This document shows positions 6,102 to 6,595 of a stretch of 6,595 bases of DNA, in pieces. Source of the stretch: an uncultured Atopobiaceae bacterium (lineage in GTDB: Bacteria; Actinomycetota; Coriobacteriia; Coriobacteriales; Atopobiaceae); the NCBI GenBank assembly GCA_947303905.1, contig CAMYZR010000079.1:1-6595 (forward strand), in the 5' to 3' direction. Made by a program: the position numbers and the translations under genes. The first letter of the stretch is position 1; each line of letters opens with the position of its first letter. The notes under the pieces are model-generated. The model made no database searches. It saw nothing but the letters and a program-made list of their open reading frames with translations, and was not told where the DNA came from.

Positions 6102-6595
6102 ATGAACTTCTTTACCTCTGACCTGCACATAGGCGACAAGACCATCGCTCGCTGGCGGGGCTTTGACAGCGTGGAGGCCCACGATGAGCTGGTGCTCTCG
6201 AGGCTTGCCGAGCGGGTGGGGGCAGATGACGAGCTCTGGATTCTGGGCGACGTGTGCAAGGCGACGGTGGCGGCCGTGCGAACCGTGCGCGAGGCGATAG
6301 CGTGCGAACGGGTGCACGTCGTCATCGGCAACCATGATACGGGCAGCAAGTTTGTGACCTGTGGCGGGTGGGCTTCCGTCGACTATTACGCGCAGGTCGG
6401 CAAGGTGGCACGCGAGGGCTACAAGTTTGTGATGAGCCACTATCCCATGCTGGACTGGGATCGGGCATTCCATGGCTCGTACATGCTTCATGGGCATATT
6501 CACAGCCTGCCAGCAGAAGGGGACGTAGCGGGCCTTCCCTCTCCGGCCGATCGGGCAAATGGGGGCTTTGGCCTGCGCGGATACAACGAGTGGAA
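6102..6595 (+). CDS. Calcineurin-like metallophosphoesterase, 3' end cut by the window
   Basis: The frame is open from ATG at 6102 to the window end, giving 164 residues. All metal-ligand motifs of the superfamily are present and in order: D7-x-H9 (FTSDLHIGD), G49-D50 (WILGDVC), G76-N-H-D79, H113 (MSHYPM) and G131-H-x-H134 (LHGHIH). These place two metal ions for phosphoester hydrolysis. The compact spacing and the opening MNFFTSDLHIGD fit the small bacterial phosphoesterases often annotated as hydrolases or Ap4A-hydrolase-like proteins; the natural substrate is unknown. Only a few residues should be missing, since the family usually ends soon after a Y-N-x-x-V-x-V-D type segment and YNEW is the last sequence seen. 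GGAG at 6094-6097 lies four bases before the ATG. It is divergent from the NimA-like gene and probably independent of it. Confidence 0.92.
   Translation, partial: MNFFTSDLHIGDKTIARWRGFDSVEAHDELVLSRLAERVGADDELWILGDVCKATVAAVRTVREAIACERVHVVIGNHDTGSKFVTCGGWASVDYYAQVGKVAREGYKFVMSHYPMLDWDRAFHGSYMLHGHIHSLPAEGDVAGLPSPADRANGGFGLRGYNEW

Noticed and set aside
6057..6503. A 148-codon minus-strand open frame opposite the metallophosphoesterase
   Set aside because: It mirrors a gene with all five metal-binding motifs, and it has no domain of its own.

Overview
The window is high-GC bacterial DNA. Gene content and protein style (a lipoprotein clostripain-family peptidase, a MepA-like MATE exporter, a YoaK/DUF1275 membrane protein and a NimA-like flavin-fold protein, with mostly GGAG/GAGG ribosome binding sites) suggest an anaerobic, host-associated actinobacterium of the Coriobacteriia type (Olsenella/Atopobium/Collinsella relatives). 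That assignment is inference from style, not from a marker gene.

Layout, left to right. Positions 1-170 hold the 3' end of a plus-strand gene whose last 55 residues match the C-terminus of RsmJ-type 16S rRNA methyltransferases. It converges on a minus-strand block. The 126-bp convergent gap holds two consecutive dyads: a 79-bp palindromic element with perfect 20-bp arms (174-252), and a shorter hairpin (262-298) that overlaps the stop codon of the next gene.

From 5992 down to 297 every gene lies on the minus strand. In transcription order they are a pyridoxamine-5'-phosphate-oxidase-like (NimA-like) protein, a DUF1275/YoaK membrane protein, a MATE-family efflux transporter, a 201-aa protein with a Gln/Pro/Ala-rich N-terminal linker, and a 714-aa lipoprotein cysteine peptidase of the C11 (clostripain) family. 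The last two are 33 bp apart and probably form an operon. The gaps upstream of the others are 83-131 bp, so their co-transcription is uncertain. At the right end a divergent plus-strand gene starts at 6102: a calcineurin-like metallophosphoesterase cut off by the window edge.

No tRNA, rRNA, CRISPR array, insertion sequence or prophage gene was seen, and no gene-free stretch exceeds about 130 bp. The most unusual items are the palindromic element in the convergent gap, the pairing of an exported C11 peptidase with an apparently cytoplasmic low-complexity-linker protein, and the roughly 250-residue C-terminal extension of the peptidase. I found no clear evidence of a wholly new multi-gene system.
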